Assembly (NCBI GenBank): GCA_910586895.1
Contig: CAJUIW010000009.1
Location: forward strand, 1 to 32,995
Direction: 5' to 3'
Source: an uncultured Muribaculaceae bacterium
GTDB lineage: Bacteria; Bacteroidota; Bacteroidia; Bacteroidales; Muribaculaceae
DNA length: 32,995 nt
The notes under the pieces were generated by a model. That model saw nothing but the letters and a program-made list of their open reading frames with translations, made no database searches and was not told the origin of the DNA. Shown here piece by piece: positions 6,917-15,292 of the stretch. The position numbers and the translations under genes were made by a program. Each line of letters starts with the position of its first letter. Positions within the stretch are counted from its first letter, which is position 1.

Positions 6917-7495
6917 TCACTTTCTTTTAGGCTCCGGAAATATCCTGCGGAGCTGCGTGTACCTGATTTTAAGCCACTGATCGTACTTGCCGGGGGAGTT
7001 TTTGAAAATTTTCTGCATGCTTTTTTCCAGCTTCTGCTCCTGCTTGGTCTTTTCTTTTTCAAGCTTTTCGAGATCGACAGGCTTTTTCTGAGGCTGACGG
7101 TCGCGTCCGTTCATTTCGCCGGGAGGCATTCCACCGGGACCTCCGGGGCCTCTGCCACCCGGACCCATTCCGCCCTGCGGACCGCCCGGTCGGCCGGGTC
7201 CACCGCCCCGGCGCATGTCGCCACGCATAGACTCAGGTTTTGACTGTGCTCCTGATTCGTCGCCGAAGAGCTTCTTATTGAACTTGGCATAAGCTGAATA
7301 TACCTTATCAAACTCTTTTTGTTCAAGTCCTATAGCCTCACGTATTTCCTGCACCTGTTCAAAGGTTGAAGGTTGATGAGGTGCCTGTAGCTCACGCTCA
7401 CCGCCGGGACGAGAAGGAGAATCCTGCGCATAAGCATTGACGGCGAGCATTGAGCCAAGGCACATCACACATGCTAAAAACCATATTTTTTTCAT
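6917..7495 (-). CDS. secreted Gly-rich protein, Spy/CpxP-like
   Basis: From the ATG at 7495 the protein has 192 residues. It opens with a signal peptide (MKKIWFLACVMCLGSMLAVNAYA, cleavage near 23). A first helical segment (45-78) contains IREAIGLEQKEFDKVYSAY. Then comes a Gly/Pro/Met/Arg-rich linker (about 96-130) and a second charged helical segment (141-186, LEKSMQKIF and YDQWLKIRYTQLRR). The two helix blocks resemble the LTxxQ-type hairpins of Spy/CpxP-like periplasmic proteins of Bacteroidota, but the match is loose. It is the last gene of the seven-gene efflux operon, 51 nt after the MacB permease, which suits an envelope-stress accessory protein. An upstream in-frame start at 7537 would bury the signal peptide and is rejected. 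Confidence 0.75.
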   Translation of the reverse strand: MKKIWFLACVMCLGSMLAVNAYAQDSPSRPGGERELQAPHQPSTFEQVQEIREAIGLEQKEFDKVYSAYAKFNKKLFGDESGAQSKPESMRGDMRRGGGPGRPGGPQGGMGPGGRGPGGPGGMPPGEMNGRDRQPQKKPVDLEKLEKEKTKQEQKLEKSMQKIFKNSPGKYDQWLKIRYTQLRRIFPEPKRK

Positions 7496-7546
7496 TACAT
7501 ATATTCTATTTAGGAGTTGTGTAACTTCTGCTGTCAAACAGCCTGA

Positions 7547-8764
7547 TTATTCATAACGTATCGCTTCAATCGGATCGAGTCCCGATGCTTTCTTGGCCGG
7601 ATACCATCCGAAGAATACCCCGGTGACGGTACATACGGCAAACGAAAGCGCTACAGAATAAAGCTGTATGTAGACGGGCCAGTGCGCTATGACTGTGACG
7701 AGCCATGAGGCCAGCACGCCCAATAGTATCCCTATGATGCCGCCGGTGACACTGATGATCACAGCTTCGATAAGGAATTGCGACAGGATGTCGATGCCGC
7801 GTGCCCCGATTGACATGCGGAGACCTATCTCACGAGTTCGCTCCGTAACGGACACAAACATAATGTTCATGATACCGATACCACCAACCAGAAGCGATAT
7901 CCCGGCAATACATGCCAGCAGCACGGTCATCATATCTGAAGTGGAATTCATCATTTCGCTGAGTTCCTGCTGCGAGCGTATTTCAAAGTCATTGTCATCG
8001 CCATCCTTTATCTTGTGCCTCTGACGCAGAATCTCAGTAATGGCATCGATCGTTTCGTCAGTACGCTCCTCATCAGTGGCGCTGGCAAACAAGCCCTGGA
8101 TATAGTCAATGGCAAGGATACGCTTCATCACAGTGGTATATGGAGCGAGCACAACATCGTCCTGGTCCATGCCCATGGAGTTGGTACCCTTTGACTCAAG
8201 GACACCGATCACCGTCATTGGAATCTTACCGAAGCGCACCACGCGCCCTACCGGGTCCTCTCCATTAGGGAAGAGGTTATCCACAACCGTCTTACCTAAT
8301 ATGCACACTTTTGAAGCCGATTTGATATCATGATCAGTGAACATGGCTCCATCCTTCACCTTTAGTTTACGGATTTCAAGATAGTCAGGCGTGATTCCAT
8401 ATATGGTTGACGGATAGTTGTTGTTGCCGTTCACGAGCTGACCTCCGGAATTGACCGAGGGTGATATGGCCGCTACACCGGGCACCGACTGAAGCGCTTC
8501 GTAGTCGGCCACTTCAAGAGTCTGCATATCATCCGCGCTCTGGCGTACACCTCCGCGCTGCATATTGCCCGGATGAATCATTATCATATTGGAGCCCATC
8601 TCCGAGATCTGCTCCTTGATGCTGTTCTTCGACCCTTGGCCAATGGCAAGCATGGTTATGACAGATGCCACACCAATAATGATGCCGAGCATTGTAAGAA
8701 AGCAACGCAGCTTGTTGTTATTAAGGGCCTTAAGGGCTATTTTCAGTAGATTGGCAAAATTCAT
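7547..8764 (-). CDS. MacB-type ABC transporter permease
   Basis: The protein has 405 residues. An N-terminal helix (about 20-42) is followed by a periplasmic MacB core domain (about 45-265). Three C-terminal helices (about 279-303, 328-356, 368-388) flank the family hallmark GGIGIMNIMFVSVTERTREIGLRMSIGA. The C terminus carries the coupling segment KKASGLDPIEAIRYE. In E. coli MacB the ATPase is fused; here it is a separate gene whose TGA overlaps this ATG by one base (TGATG), indicating translational coupling. With MacA and TolC it should form a tripartite pump that expels a substrate from the periplasm. The substrate is unknown; macrolides, peptides or lipid-like molecules are possible. Confidence 0.95.
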   Translation of the reverse strand: MNFANLLKIALKALNNNKLRCFLTMLGIIIGVASVITMLAIGQGSKNSIKEQISEMGSNMIMIHPGNMQRGGVRQSADDMQTLEVADYEALQSVPGVAAISPSVNSGGQLVNGNNNYPSTIYGITPDYLEIRKLKVKDGAMFTDHDIKSASKVCILGKTVVDNLFPNGEDPVGRVVRFGKIPMTVIGVLESKGTNSMGMDQDDVVLAPYTTVMKRILAIDYIQGLFASATDEERTDETIDAITEILRQRHKIKDGDDNDFEIRSQQELSEMMNSTSDMMTVLLACIAGISLLVGGIGIMNIMFVSVTERTREIGLRMSIGARGIDILSQFLIEAVIISVTGGIIGILLGVLASWLVTVIAHWPVYIQLYSVALSFAVCTVTGVFFGWYPAKKASGLDPIEAIRYE

Positions 8765-9513
8765 CAGTCATTATCTTTAGGAAGAGCCTCGAATGCCTCG
8801 CGGGCTGACTTCATGTTAGAGTTCATAGTGTCAGCTATCACCTTGCCGTCGCGCAGCACAATATTGCGGGAGGAATAATCGGCCAGCTCAGGATTGTGGG
8901 TAACGAATATGATGGTCCTACCACGGCTATGCAGCTCCTGAAACAGAGTGAGGATGCTGAACGAAGTGCGTGTGTCAAGATTACCGGTAGCCTCGTCGGC
9001 AAGTATTATCACCGGGTCGTTGACCAGCGCACGCGCTATTGCCACACGCTGCTGCTGTCCGCCCGACATCTGATTGCTCTTATGGTACATGCGTTCATGC
9101 AATCCTACCGCTTCAAGCGACTTAATGGCACGCTCGCGGCGCTCACGCGCACTCACCGAGGAATTGTAAAGCAGCGGAAGCTCCACATTCTCAATGGCTG
9201 TGGTTTTGGGCAGCAGATTGTAGTTCTGGAACACAAAACCTATCTTACGGTTGCGCGTCACAGCCCGCTGATTCTTACTCATTGACTGGACTGAGATGCC
9301 GTCAAGGATATACTCGCCTGATGTGGGAGTGTCAAGACATCCCAACAGATTGAGCAGTGTTGACTTTCCGGAGCCTGATGTACCCATGATGGTTACAAAT
9401 TCACCTTCACGGATAGAGAACGAAACTCCCCGGAGCGCTTTTACGCGCTCGCCACCCACTATAAACTCGCGGCGCAGCTGTTCTACACGAATTATCTCTT
9501 TTTCCTTATTCAT
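8764..9513 (-). CDS. MacB/LolD-type ABC transporter ATPase
   Basis: This is a 249-residue nucleotide-binding subunit: Walker A GTSGSGKS (44-51), Q-loop Q96 in FVFQNYNL, signature MSGGQQQR (149-156), Walker B VIILADEATGNLD and H-loop H206 in FVTHN. The sequence is most like the MacB/LolD/FtsE group that energises mechanotransmission permeases. It starts 2 nt after the MacA stop and overlaps the permease start by one base. All catalytic residues are present. About 20 residues extend past the last beta strand, without a recognised domain. Confidence 0.95.
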   Translation of the reverse strand: MNKEKEIIRVEQLRREFIVGGERVKALRGVSFSIREGEFVTIMGTSGSGKSTLLNLLGCLDTPTSGEYILDGISVQSMSKNQRAVTRNRKIGFVFQNYNLLPKTTAIENVELPLLYNSSVSARERRERAIKSLEAVGLHERMYHKSNQMSGGQQQRVAIARALVNDPVIILADEATGNLDTRTSFSILTLFQELHSRGRTIIFVTHNPELADYSSRNIVLRDGKVIADTMNSNMKSAREAFEALPKDND

Positions 9514-9515
9514 GG

Positions 9516-10697
9516 CTATTTCTTTTTATTACGGCCCGGGGGCTGCGGTGCAAACGGGCTCTGCTTGTCCGAAGCCATATCGCCGGACTTGCCAACCGGG
9601 GCATCATCGTAGCCTGTAGCCACAAGCTCGCCTGCTTTAAGTCCGCTCAGGATACTGGTCTTTATGCCATTGCCGGCGCCTATGCGCACCACCTTATTGA
9701 CAAGCTTGTCGCCCTCCAGAACCCATACGCTCTTTTCGTCAGCGGCGAGCTTCGAGCGGTCAACAGGCTGTCCCGGCTGAGGAAGATTCTTTGCCTCGGG
9801 ATATTCCTCCGGTTCAAAATTAAATGCGCCGGCGGGAAGCTGTAGCACATCCTTCTCACTCATGACGTAGATAGTGAGGTTAGCCGTAAGGCCGGGGATA
9901 AGCTTATGGTCCGGATTGGAGGCGCCAACCACCACCTCGTAGGTGACAACGTTGCTCTCCGTAGTAGGCGACAGGCGTACCTGAGTCACAGTACCTTCAA
10001 ATAGATCGTCGGGATAAGCATCGACAGTAAATGTCACGCGCTGCCCTACTTTCACCTGTCCTATATCGGCCTCATCGACATTGCCTATCACCTGCATATT
10101 GTCAAGGTCAGCAATGGTGTACAGATTGGCAACATTCATGCTCGAAACCACCGTCTGTCCTACCTCTACCTCGCGCGAAATAACGATACCGTCAATAGGT
10201 GAATATATCTCGGCATAGTTAAGGTTCTTAGCCGCACGGACGCGGTCGGCCATAGCCTTTTCATAAGCAGCCTTCGACACTTCATAGTCCTTCTTCGAGG
10301 TCTGGAATTCATAGTCGCTGATGAGTTGCTTGTCATGCAGGGCCTTGTCGCGGTTATAATTCGTGCGGTTGTATTCATAGGTGTGGCGGGCAGACTCCAC
10401 GCTGGCCTCGGCGCTCTTGAGGTCGCTCTCCAGCATGGTCTTTTCAATCTCCGCTATGCACTCCCCTTTCTTGACTATCGAATTGTAGTCGGCATACAGT
10501 TTGTCGATGATACCGGTCACCTGCGTACCGACATCCACTTGTGTAACCGATTCAACAGTACCGGTAGCAGTCACTGTCTCGGTAATCTCCCCCGTTTCAA
10601 CCTTTACGGTTTCGAGGCGCACCGAACTCTCTTTGCCGCATGACCCCATGAACGTAACAAGGGCCGCCGCCGTAATGGATTTTATTATATGATTCAT
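9516..10697 (-). CDS. MacA-type periplasmic adaptor lipoprotein (HlyD family)
   Basis: The protein has 393 residues. The N terminus has a lipobox ending FMGSC (C20), so the adaptor is probably lipid-anchored rather than held by a helix. A split lipoyl/barrel-sandwich domain (TGTVESVTQVDVGTQVTGIIDKL and the later AEIYSPIDGIVISREVEVGQ) flanks an alpha-hairpin (about 95-155). A beta-barrel domain and membrane-proximal domain follow. The C-terminal tail is Pro/Lys-rich. The gene overlaps the TolC stop by 4 nt (ATGA) and is 2 nt from the ATPase gene. It links the MacB permease to the outer-membrane channel. Confidence 0.95.
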   Translation of the reverse strand: MNHIIKSITAAALVTFMGSCGKESSVRLETVKVETGEITETVTATGTVESVTQVDVGTQVTGIIDKLYADYNSIVKKGECIAEIEKTMLESDLKSAEASVESARHTYEYNRTNYNRDKALHDKQLISDYEFQTSKKDYEVSKAAYEKAMADRVRAAKNLNYAEIYSPIDGIVISREVEVGQTVVSSMNVANLYTIADLDNMQVIGNVDEADIGQVKVGQRVTFTVDAYPDDLFEGTVTQVRLSPTTESNVVTYEVVVGASNPDHKLIPGLTANLTIYVMSEKDVLQLPAGAFNFEPEEYPEAKNLPQPGQPVDRSKLAADEKSVWVLEGDKLVNKVVRIGAGNGIKTSILSGLKAGELVATGYDDAPVGKSGDMASDKQSPFAPQPPGRNKKK

Positions 10698-11998
10698 AAT
10701 GAAACTTTTGATGTTCTGTAGTACTCTATCATTTTCTGCCCCAGCAAAGCCATGAACTTGGCCTGAAGCAATGCCTGACGCGCCTCGACCAGATTGTTAT
10801 GGGCCGTCATCAGCTCAACAGGATTGACAAGGCCGAGGGTAAACTGCTCGTTGATGAACTCGCTGCTCGTAGCGGCCGATTCAAGCTGAGTGACAGCGGC
10901 TTTGTAACGGCTCTGGGCCGAGCGGGTGTCGATATACCAGTTCTCCACCGCCTGTGCAAGCTCGGTATGGCGCAATTCGGAGTCAAGCTCTGTATTTATC
11001 TTTTGTATCTTGGCTCGTGCCACGGCCGATTTTGTCTTACGGTTGTCAAGAATAGGTATCGAAAGTGTCAGCCCTATGTTTTCATTCAGCGATTGCTTCA
11101 GCATGGTGCCGAATGCGCCTCCGGGTGCGGTATAACCTGTGCTCACCCCGGCATTGAGCGTGATACGCGGTTTGCCCGCAGCCTTGGCTATAGCCACATC
11201 AAGTTCGGCACCCTCACTTTCAAGTTCGAGGCTACGCAGCTTGAGGTCAGTCAGCACTGCAAGGCGATAGCTGTCGTCCATAGGAGGAAGAGCCGCCATT
11301 ATCTGCTCTTCCGAAATCTGCAGGTCAGCGATATCCATATTGTTTTCAATGCCTATTTCAAGCAATTTCTTCAGTTCCATACGCCGGGTGTCGTAAGTGC
11401 CGCGTGCATTGACCAGCGCATAGGCATCCTGTTCATGCTGGGCTTTGAGCTGAGCATAGTCAACCTTAGACGCCTTGCCGGCCTCCATAAGCTGACGCAT
11501 ACGCTCGGCCTGGGCATAGCTGAGTTTCTCAGCCTCTTCATATATGGCGATGGCCTCACGTGCATAGAGGATGTTGAGATATACCTGAAGCAGATCAGTC
11601 TCAAGCGAACGCATGGCATCGTCAGTGTCGAGGCGACTGATCTCCGTATTGAGTTTGTTGCGCTCTATGGTGCGCTCGCGTTCGCCGCCGTTCCACACTG
11701 TCCATCCGGCATTGAGGCCGAGCTGACCATTGTACATATTCTTAGCTCCATTGCTCCAAGGGCTGTTGGTGTAACCATGTGAAGTCCCGAAATCAAGCGT
11801 CGGCTGCCACTGGGCCTTTGACTCATCAAGATTACACTCGGCCGTCTGTTCGGCAAGCCTCAGCTTCTGCAACGTTATGTTATGGGTGCGGGCATAATCA
11901 ACACATTCGGCATAATTCCACACATAATCGGACGCTGTGCCATCGGCTGTGGCTACAAGCGTCATGATGAAAGAGATAGTCAGAAATTTTAATTTCAT
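10694..11998 (-). CDS. TolC-family outer membrane efflux channel
   Basis: From the ATG at 11998 the protein has 434 residues; the longer in-frame ORF to 12064 runs through the regulatory region and is rejected. It has a signal peptide (about 1-23), then YVWNYAECVDYARTHNITLQKLRLAEQ, the standard opening of the outer membrane efflux repeat. Two homologous halves follow, each with long coiled-coil helices and beta segments (NAGWTVWNGGERERTIERNK; GLTLSIPILDNRKTKSAVARAK). The ending SEFINEQFTLGLVNPVELMTAHNNLVEARQALLQAK is characteristic. It sits in the efflux operon after the LytTR regulator, with a 95-nt gap holding a 21-bp-spaced direct repeat and an inverted repeat. Confidence 0.95.
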   Translation of the reverse strand: MKLKFLTISFIMTLVATADGTASDYVWNYAECVDYARTHNITLQKLRLAEQTAECNLDESKAQWQPTLDFGTSHGYTNSPWSNGAKNMYNGQLGLNAGWTVWNGGERERTIERNKLNTEISRLDTDDAMRSLETDLLQVYLNILYAREAIAIYEEAEKLSYAQAERMRQLMEAGKASKVDYAQLKAQHEQDAYALVNARGTYDTRRMELKKLLEIGIENNMDIADLQISEEQIMAALPPMDDSYRLAVLTDLKLRSLELESEGAELDVAIAKAAGKPRITLNAGVSTGYTAPGGAFGTMLKQSLNENIGLTLSIPILDNRKTKSAVARAKIQKINTELDSELRHTELAQAVENWYIDTRSAQSRYKAAVTQLESAATSSEFINEQFTLGLVNPVELMTAHNNLVEARQALLQAKFMALLGQKMIEYYRTSKVSL

Positions 11999-11999
11999 A

Positions 12000-12023
12000 C
12001 GGATGTCGATGTTATTACATCCG
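12000..12023. promoter_or_regulatory. inverted repeat immediately upstream of the tolC-like start
   Basis: CGGATGT (12000-12006) and ACATCCG (12017-12023) form 7-bp arms around a 10-nt spacer. They end one base before the tolC-like ATG at 11998, so in the mRNA this would be a hairpin in the ribosome-binding region, or else an operator. Confidence 0.45.
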
Positions 12024-12061
12024 CAAAGAACATAATAAAAAAGGCGGCCGGCAAAAAACTT

Positions 12062-12094
12062 CAACCAACCGCCCTATATATCCAACGAACCGCC
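12062..12094 (-). promoter_or_regulatory. direct repeat with 21-bp period, candidate LytTR regulator site
   Basis: On the plus strand CAACCAACCGCC (12062-12073) and CAACGAACCGCC (12083-12094) match at 11 of 12 positions and start exactly 21 bp apart, two helical turns. On the coding strand each contains GGTT followed by a Gly-codon-like GTTG tail. LytTR-family regulators bind paired direct repeats spaced about 21-22 bp. The repeat begins at the stop codon of the LytTR regulator gene and lies upstream of the tolC-like gene. Confidence 0.5.
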
Positions 12095-12837
12095 TACCGC
12101 TTGGAGGAAGCCCCTATGGACTTGGTGGAAAGATAGCTCTGGAAAGCCGCTCTATAGCTGTCGCCCACAGGGATATAGGTATCATCGTCCATTATGATAC
12201 GCCCACGGCTTATACGCTTCACACAGTCCATGTTCACCATGTATGAGCGGTGGACCTGAATGAAATTGTCGGTCAGCCGCTCACGGACCGAGCCAAATGA
12301 ACTGAGCGTGAGCAACGGTGTCGCGCTCCCGGCCACGAATATCTGCAGATACTCACCATATCCTTTTATATAGCGGATGTCGGTCAGGTTGATCCGCACG
12401 TAATTGTAGTCGACCTTTACAAAAATCGAACCATCACGTGATGTCACAGCCGGCTCCGCCGCTTCACGCCCGGCAAGCAGGTTGAAACGGTCGAGCACCT
12501 TGTTGGCAGCCCGCTGAAAATCGGCGAAGCTGTAGGGCTTCAGGATATAGTCGACGGCTGAAAAACGGTAGCTGTCCACGGCATAATCGGCATAGGCTGT
12601 TATAAATACCACCATAGGCACTTTAGTGAGCGACCCTATGAATTCCATACCAGACATGTCTGGCATATTAATATCGGTGAATATCACATCCACTTCATTG
12701 TCTGACAGAAAATTGATGGCTTCCAGCCCGCTACGGCACGCCCCGGACAGCTCAAGAAACGGAACTTTCTCCACATAGGCGCGAAGCTTGTCAAGAGCTA
12801 TCGGCTCGTCATCTATTACAAGTGTCCTTATTTTCAT
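12094..12837 (-). CDS. LytTR-family response regulator
   Basis: The protein has 247 residues. The receiver domain (1-about 120) has acidic residues D9/D10, the phosphoacceptor D55 in VIFTDINMPD, a conserved Thr in VFITAYADYAV and the Lys in ILKPYS. The LytTR DNA-binding domain (about 145-240) includes IFVKVDYNYVRINLTDIRYIKGYGEYL and FIQVHRSYMVNMDCVKRI, the standard LytTR core. It overlaps the kinase gene by 29 nt, so the two are co-translated. Downstream genes are the TolC-MacA-MacB pump, which is its likely target. A direct repeat of the LytTR type sits at its 3' end. Confidence 0.95.
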   Translation of the reverse strand: MKIRTLVIDDEPIALDKLRAYVEKVPFLELSGACRSGLEAINFLSDNEVDVIFTDINMPDMSGMEFIGSLTKVPMVVFITAYADYAVDSYRFSAVDYILKPYSFADFQRAANKVLDRFNLLAGREAAEPAVTSRDGSIFVKVDYNYVRINLTDIRYIKGYGEYLQIFVAGSATPLLTLSSFGSVRERLTDNFIQVHRSYMVNMDCVKRISRGRIIMDDDTYIPVGDSYRAAFQSYLSTKSIGASSKR

Positions 12838-13915
12838 ACTGTGGTAATGTAAGATTTACAGAATACACGGATGCTGTATTGTCGATATCCAGCGTATAGC
12901 GGTCGCCATAGATCAGATCAAGACGCCGGCGCACATTCTCCAGTCCGATACCTTCATGGCTTTTTGATTTCTCACCGGGGAAAACACTGTTCATACAGCG
13001 AAACTCAACCCTGTCATGCGTCACTTCGAGATGGACCGATACGTAGGAACCGCCATTGTAGCTTATGCCATGCTTGAACGCATTCTCAATGAACACCAGA
13101 AACAGAAGCGGAGGCACTGACACCCCGGCCGCATCATGTTCGTCGGGCAAATCCACGGATATGCTCACGCTATCCTCCGGATACCGCTCGCGCATAAGGC
13201 TCAGATAGTTACGGATAAAGCCTATTTCAGCCCACAGAGCTATTTCCGGCCGCGTGCTTTCATATAGCATGTAGCGCATCAGCCCTGACATTTCTATCAC
13301 CATATCCTGAGCCTTTACCGGATTAATCTCTATCATGCCATGGATATTGTTGAGCATATTCATGTAGAAATGCGGATTGATCTGAGCTTTCAGATATGTA
13401 AGCTGGTTCATGGCATTTTCCTTCATAAGCTTTTCATGCTCCAGCGTATCGTCAAAATGGCGGAACATGAGCGCCATGGCAAGATTACACCCAACGATAA
13501 GCAGATCATATATCACATCAAGGAACAGCGGCAACGGCAACATCGGGTGGGGTTCATGATGTGGAGGTCCCGGATGGCGAGGCACAGACTCCCCCTCGAT
13601 AAAGTTTACAAACTGATAGCGCTGACATGTCCATATAATGAGCACCAGCAATGTGGCGGTAAGGAAGTATGTCCCGTAGCGGTTGCGGAACAGCAGTTTC
13701 GGTATCAGCAGATAATTGTTGACAGCGAACAATATGATAAACGGAAGCATTACATAGGCCGTACGCTCCACTACCGCCATGTCGAGCAGCGGGAGTGACG
13801 TGTAGGCACGCGCACGCATAAAGTTGAGCAGAAACACTGTCATCGCAAGCAGCCATAGCCCGGCATAGATAAGTGTTTCAAGTCGGCGGTTGGTTGAGTG
13901 ATTCATATCTGACAT
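12809..13915 (-). CDS. LytS-type sensor histidine kinase (His_kinase family)
   Basis: The protein has 368 residues. About four transmembrane helices occupy residues 14-145, with a His/Pro-rich loop (RHPGPPHHEPHPMLPLP, 113-129) between helices 3 and 4. The phosphoacceptor is H182 in LKAQINPHFYMNMLNN, the defining motif of the LytS/YehU kinase family. The HATPase domain (about 255-365) has NAFKHGISYNGG and HEGIGLENVRRRL. M4 (13906) is an alternative start. It has no large periplasmic domain, so it probably senses membrane state; the His-rich loop could bind a metal. It is the first gene of the efflux operon. The -7 box is imperfect (TACTTTG at 13928-13922). Confidence 0.95.
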   Translation of the reverse strand: MSDMNHSTNRRLETLIYAGLWLLAMTVFLLNFMRARAYTSLPLLDMAVVERTAYVMLPFIILFAVNNYLLIPKLLFRNRYGTYFLTATLLVLIIWTCQRYQFVNFIEGESVPRHPGPPHHEPHPMLPLPLFLDVIYDLLIVGCNLAMALMFRHFDDTLEHEKLMKENAMNQLTYLKAQINPHFYMNMLNNIHGMIEINPVKAQDMVIEMSGLMRYMLYESTRPEIALWAEIGFIRNYLSLMRERYPEDSVSISVDLPDEHDAAGVSVPPLLFLVFIENAFKHGISYNGGSYVSVHLEVTHDRVEFRCMNSVFPGEKSKSHEGIGLENVRRRLDLIYGDRYTLDIDNTASVYSVNLTLPQYENKDTCNR

Positions 13916-14026
13916 TTTTTACAAAGTAAATATAAATTACATTAATCCGCCAATTTTATCAGCGAACAGCCATAAATGTCAACCCAATCATACCCCGCAG
14001 GCCACGAACGGACAGAGTTCTGAACC

Positions 14027-15292
14027 TTATCTCCGGCCAATGTTAAGCCGCAAACCTACGTTGATGTTGAAATTAAGAGGCTTGTCCTTGTAGATATTGT
14101 CAACAGCAGTCCCATCATTGAAATAATAGCTGATGCCCGGCTCCACATATACACCAAGCTGACGTATGATATCAAACTGGATGCCCGCCGATGCATTAAT
14201 CGAAATCTGGAATGGCAGGGCTTCTGTCCTCTCAGTCACTCTTGTTGTGGAATTGTCGTCCGTCCAATAGTCGGAAACAATCTTTCCCGACACACATTTC
14301 TCGCCAAGGACTCCGGCTGAACCATATAGACTCAGGCGCTTCCACGACAAGATTCTGTATGAGATATCCAACGGTATACCCACATAATGCAACCGCTGCT
14401 GCCCGGACACGAAGCGTGAGGCAGTGCGGTGCTTTATATCTGAATTCAGTATGGCATACGTCACTCCACTGCCTAAACTAAGACGGTTATTAATGGCATA
14501 TTTCACCGAGAGCCCCATCCGCACAGGCTGGTGATGTTCATAATCTGTAATCACATTACGGTTATCGCCGCCTACAAGCATTCCGAGCAGCGGGCTGTCA
14601 TCCCATACGGCATCGGAAGCCACGTACATATCAAGGTATCCCTTGTTCAGGTCAACGGCAAATGCGCCGGAGGAGCCGATGCCGATCGAAAAGCCGCTTT
14701 CATGCCGTGGTTTACTTGTGGAGGTCCAGCTATCACGCACTGTTGAACCTGTCGAGCTTCTACCGGCAGCCAACAAACCCGGGGGCACCTGAGGTCCTCC
14801 GTCAACAGCATCAGTGTTCGTAGATTCCGGTTGAGGCTCCTCAACATGTGCGGGAGTCTCCCCGTCAGTATCAGATACCGGGCTCTCCGGCATTACTTCC
14901 TGATATTCAACCGCCGATTCGGCATGGCTATCCTTCGGGCGGAGTGAGGTTTTGTGTGTTGACACCTGCTGTCCGGAGCCAGCATTCATAGCCAGCATCT
15001 CAGTATCGGTTGCGGCATCATCAGGTAATGTCATGTTGCCGGACACTGCCGCTTCCGGAGTCATTTGAATTTGATTCAGATCGTCATTTCCTACATAGAA
15101 GAACAATGATACCAGTATGGCTATAGCGGCAGCTGCTCCGGAAAGCGTGTATAGCCATGCTGTAAACTTCCGCTTCCGCCGGGGCTGAGGCCCTGCGGCG
15201 CTCCGTTCGATATCATTCCACAATCCTTCAGGCGCATCTATCTCGAATCCCGCCATCTTATCGCGCAAATCCTTTATCCATTTATCTTCCAT
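14027..15292 (-). CDS. membrane-anchored presumed anti-sigma protein with C-terminal beta-barrel domain
   Basis: The protein has 421 residues. Residues 1-43 are cytoplasmic-looking (WIKDLRDKMAGFEIDAPEGLW, then PRRKRK), followed by one transmembrane helix (about 44-67). Next comes a 120-residue Ser/Pro/Glu/Thr-rich linker (75-195). From about residue 196 to the end there are alternating amphipathic strands with aromatic residues (SIGIGSSGAFAV, RMGLSVKYAINNRLSLGSGVTYAIL, ELGVYVEPGISYYF-like, INVGLRLNIGRR). These resemble a PorT/OmpA-like outer-membrane barrel. It overlaps the ECF sigma gene by 11 nt. That coupling, the short N-terminal cytoplasmic domain and the single helix suggest an anti-sigma factor. 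It is not a FecR protein. The function is inferred from position and topology. Confidence 0.82.
   Translation of the reverse strand: MEDKWIKDLRDKMAGFEIDAPEGLWNDIERSAAGPQPRRKRKFTAWLYTLSGAAAAIAILVSLFFYVGNDDLNQIQMTPEAAVSGNMTLPDDAATDTEMLAMNAGSGQQVSTHKTSLRPKDSHAESAVEYQEVMPESPVSDTDGETPAHVEEPQPESTNTDAVDGGPQVPPGLLAAGRSSTGSTVRDSWTSTSKPRHESGFSIGIGSSGAFAVDLNKGYLDMYVASDAVWDDSPLLGMLVGGDNRNVITDYEHHQPVRMGLSVKYAINNRLSLGSGVTYAILNSDIKHRTASRFVSGQQRLHYVGIPLDISYRILSWKRLSLYGSAGVLGEKCVSGKIVSDYWTDDNSTTRVTERTEALPFQISINASAGIQFDIIRQLGVYVEPGISYYFNDGTAVDNIYKDKPLNFNINVGLRLNIGRR

Noticed and set aside
10799..11782. A 327-codon open frame on the plus strand.
   Set aside because: It lies wholly antisense to the TolC-like gene, has no recognisable domain and is a codon-bias shadow of that gene.
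11999..12064. Longer N terminus for the TolC-like protein.
   Set aside because: It would precede the signal peptide and cover the regulatory repeats; MKLKFLT at 11998 is the natural start.
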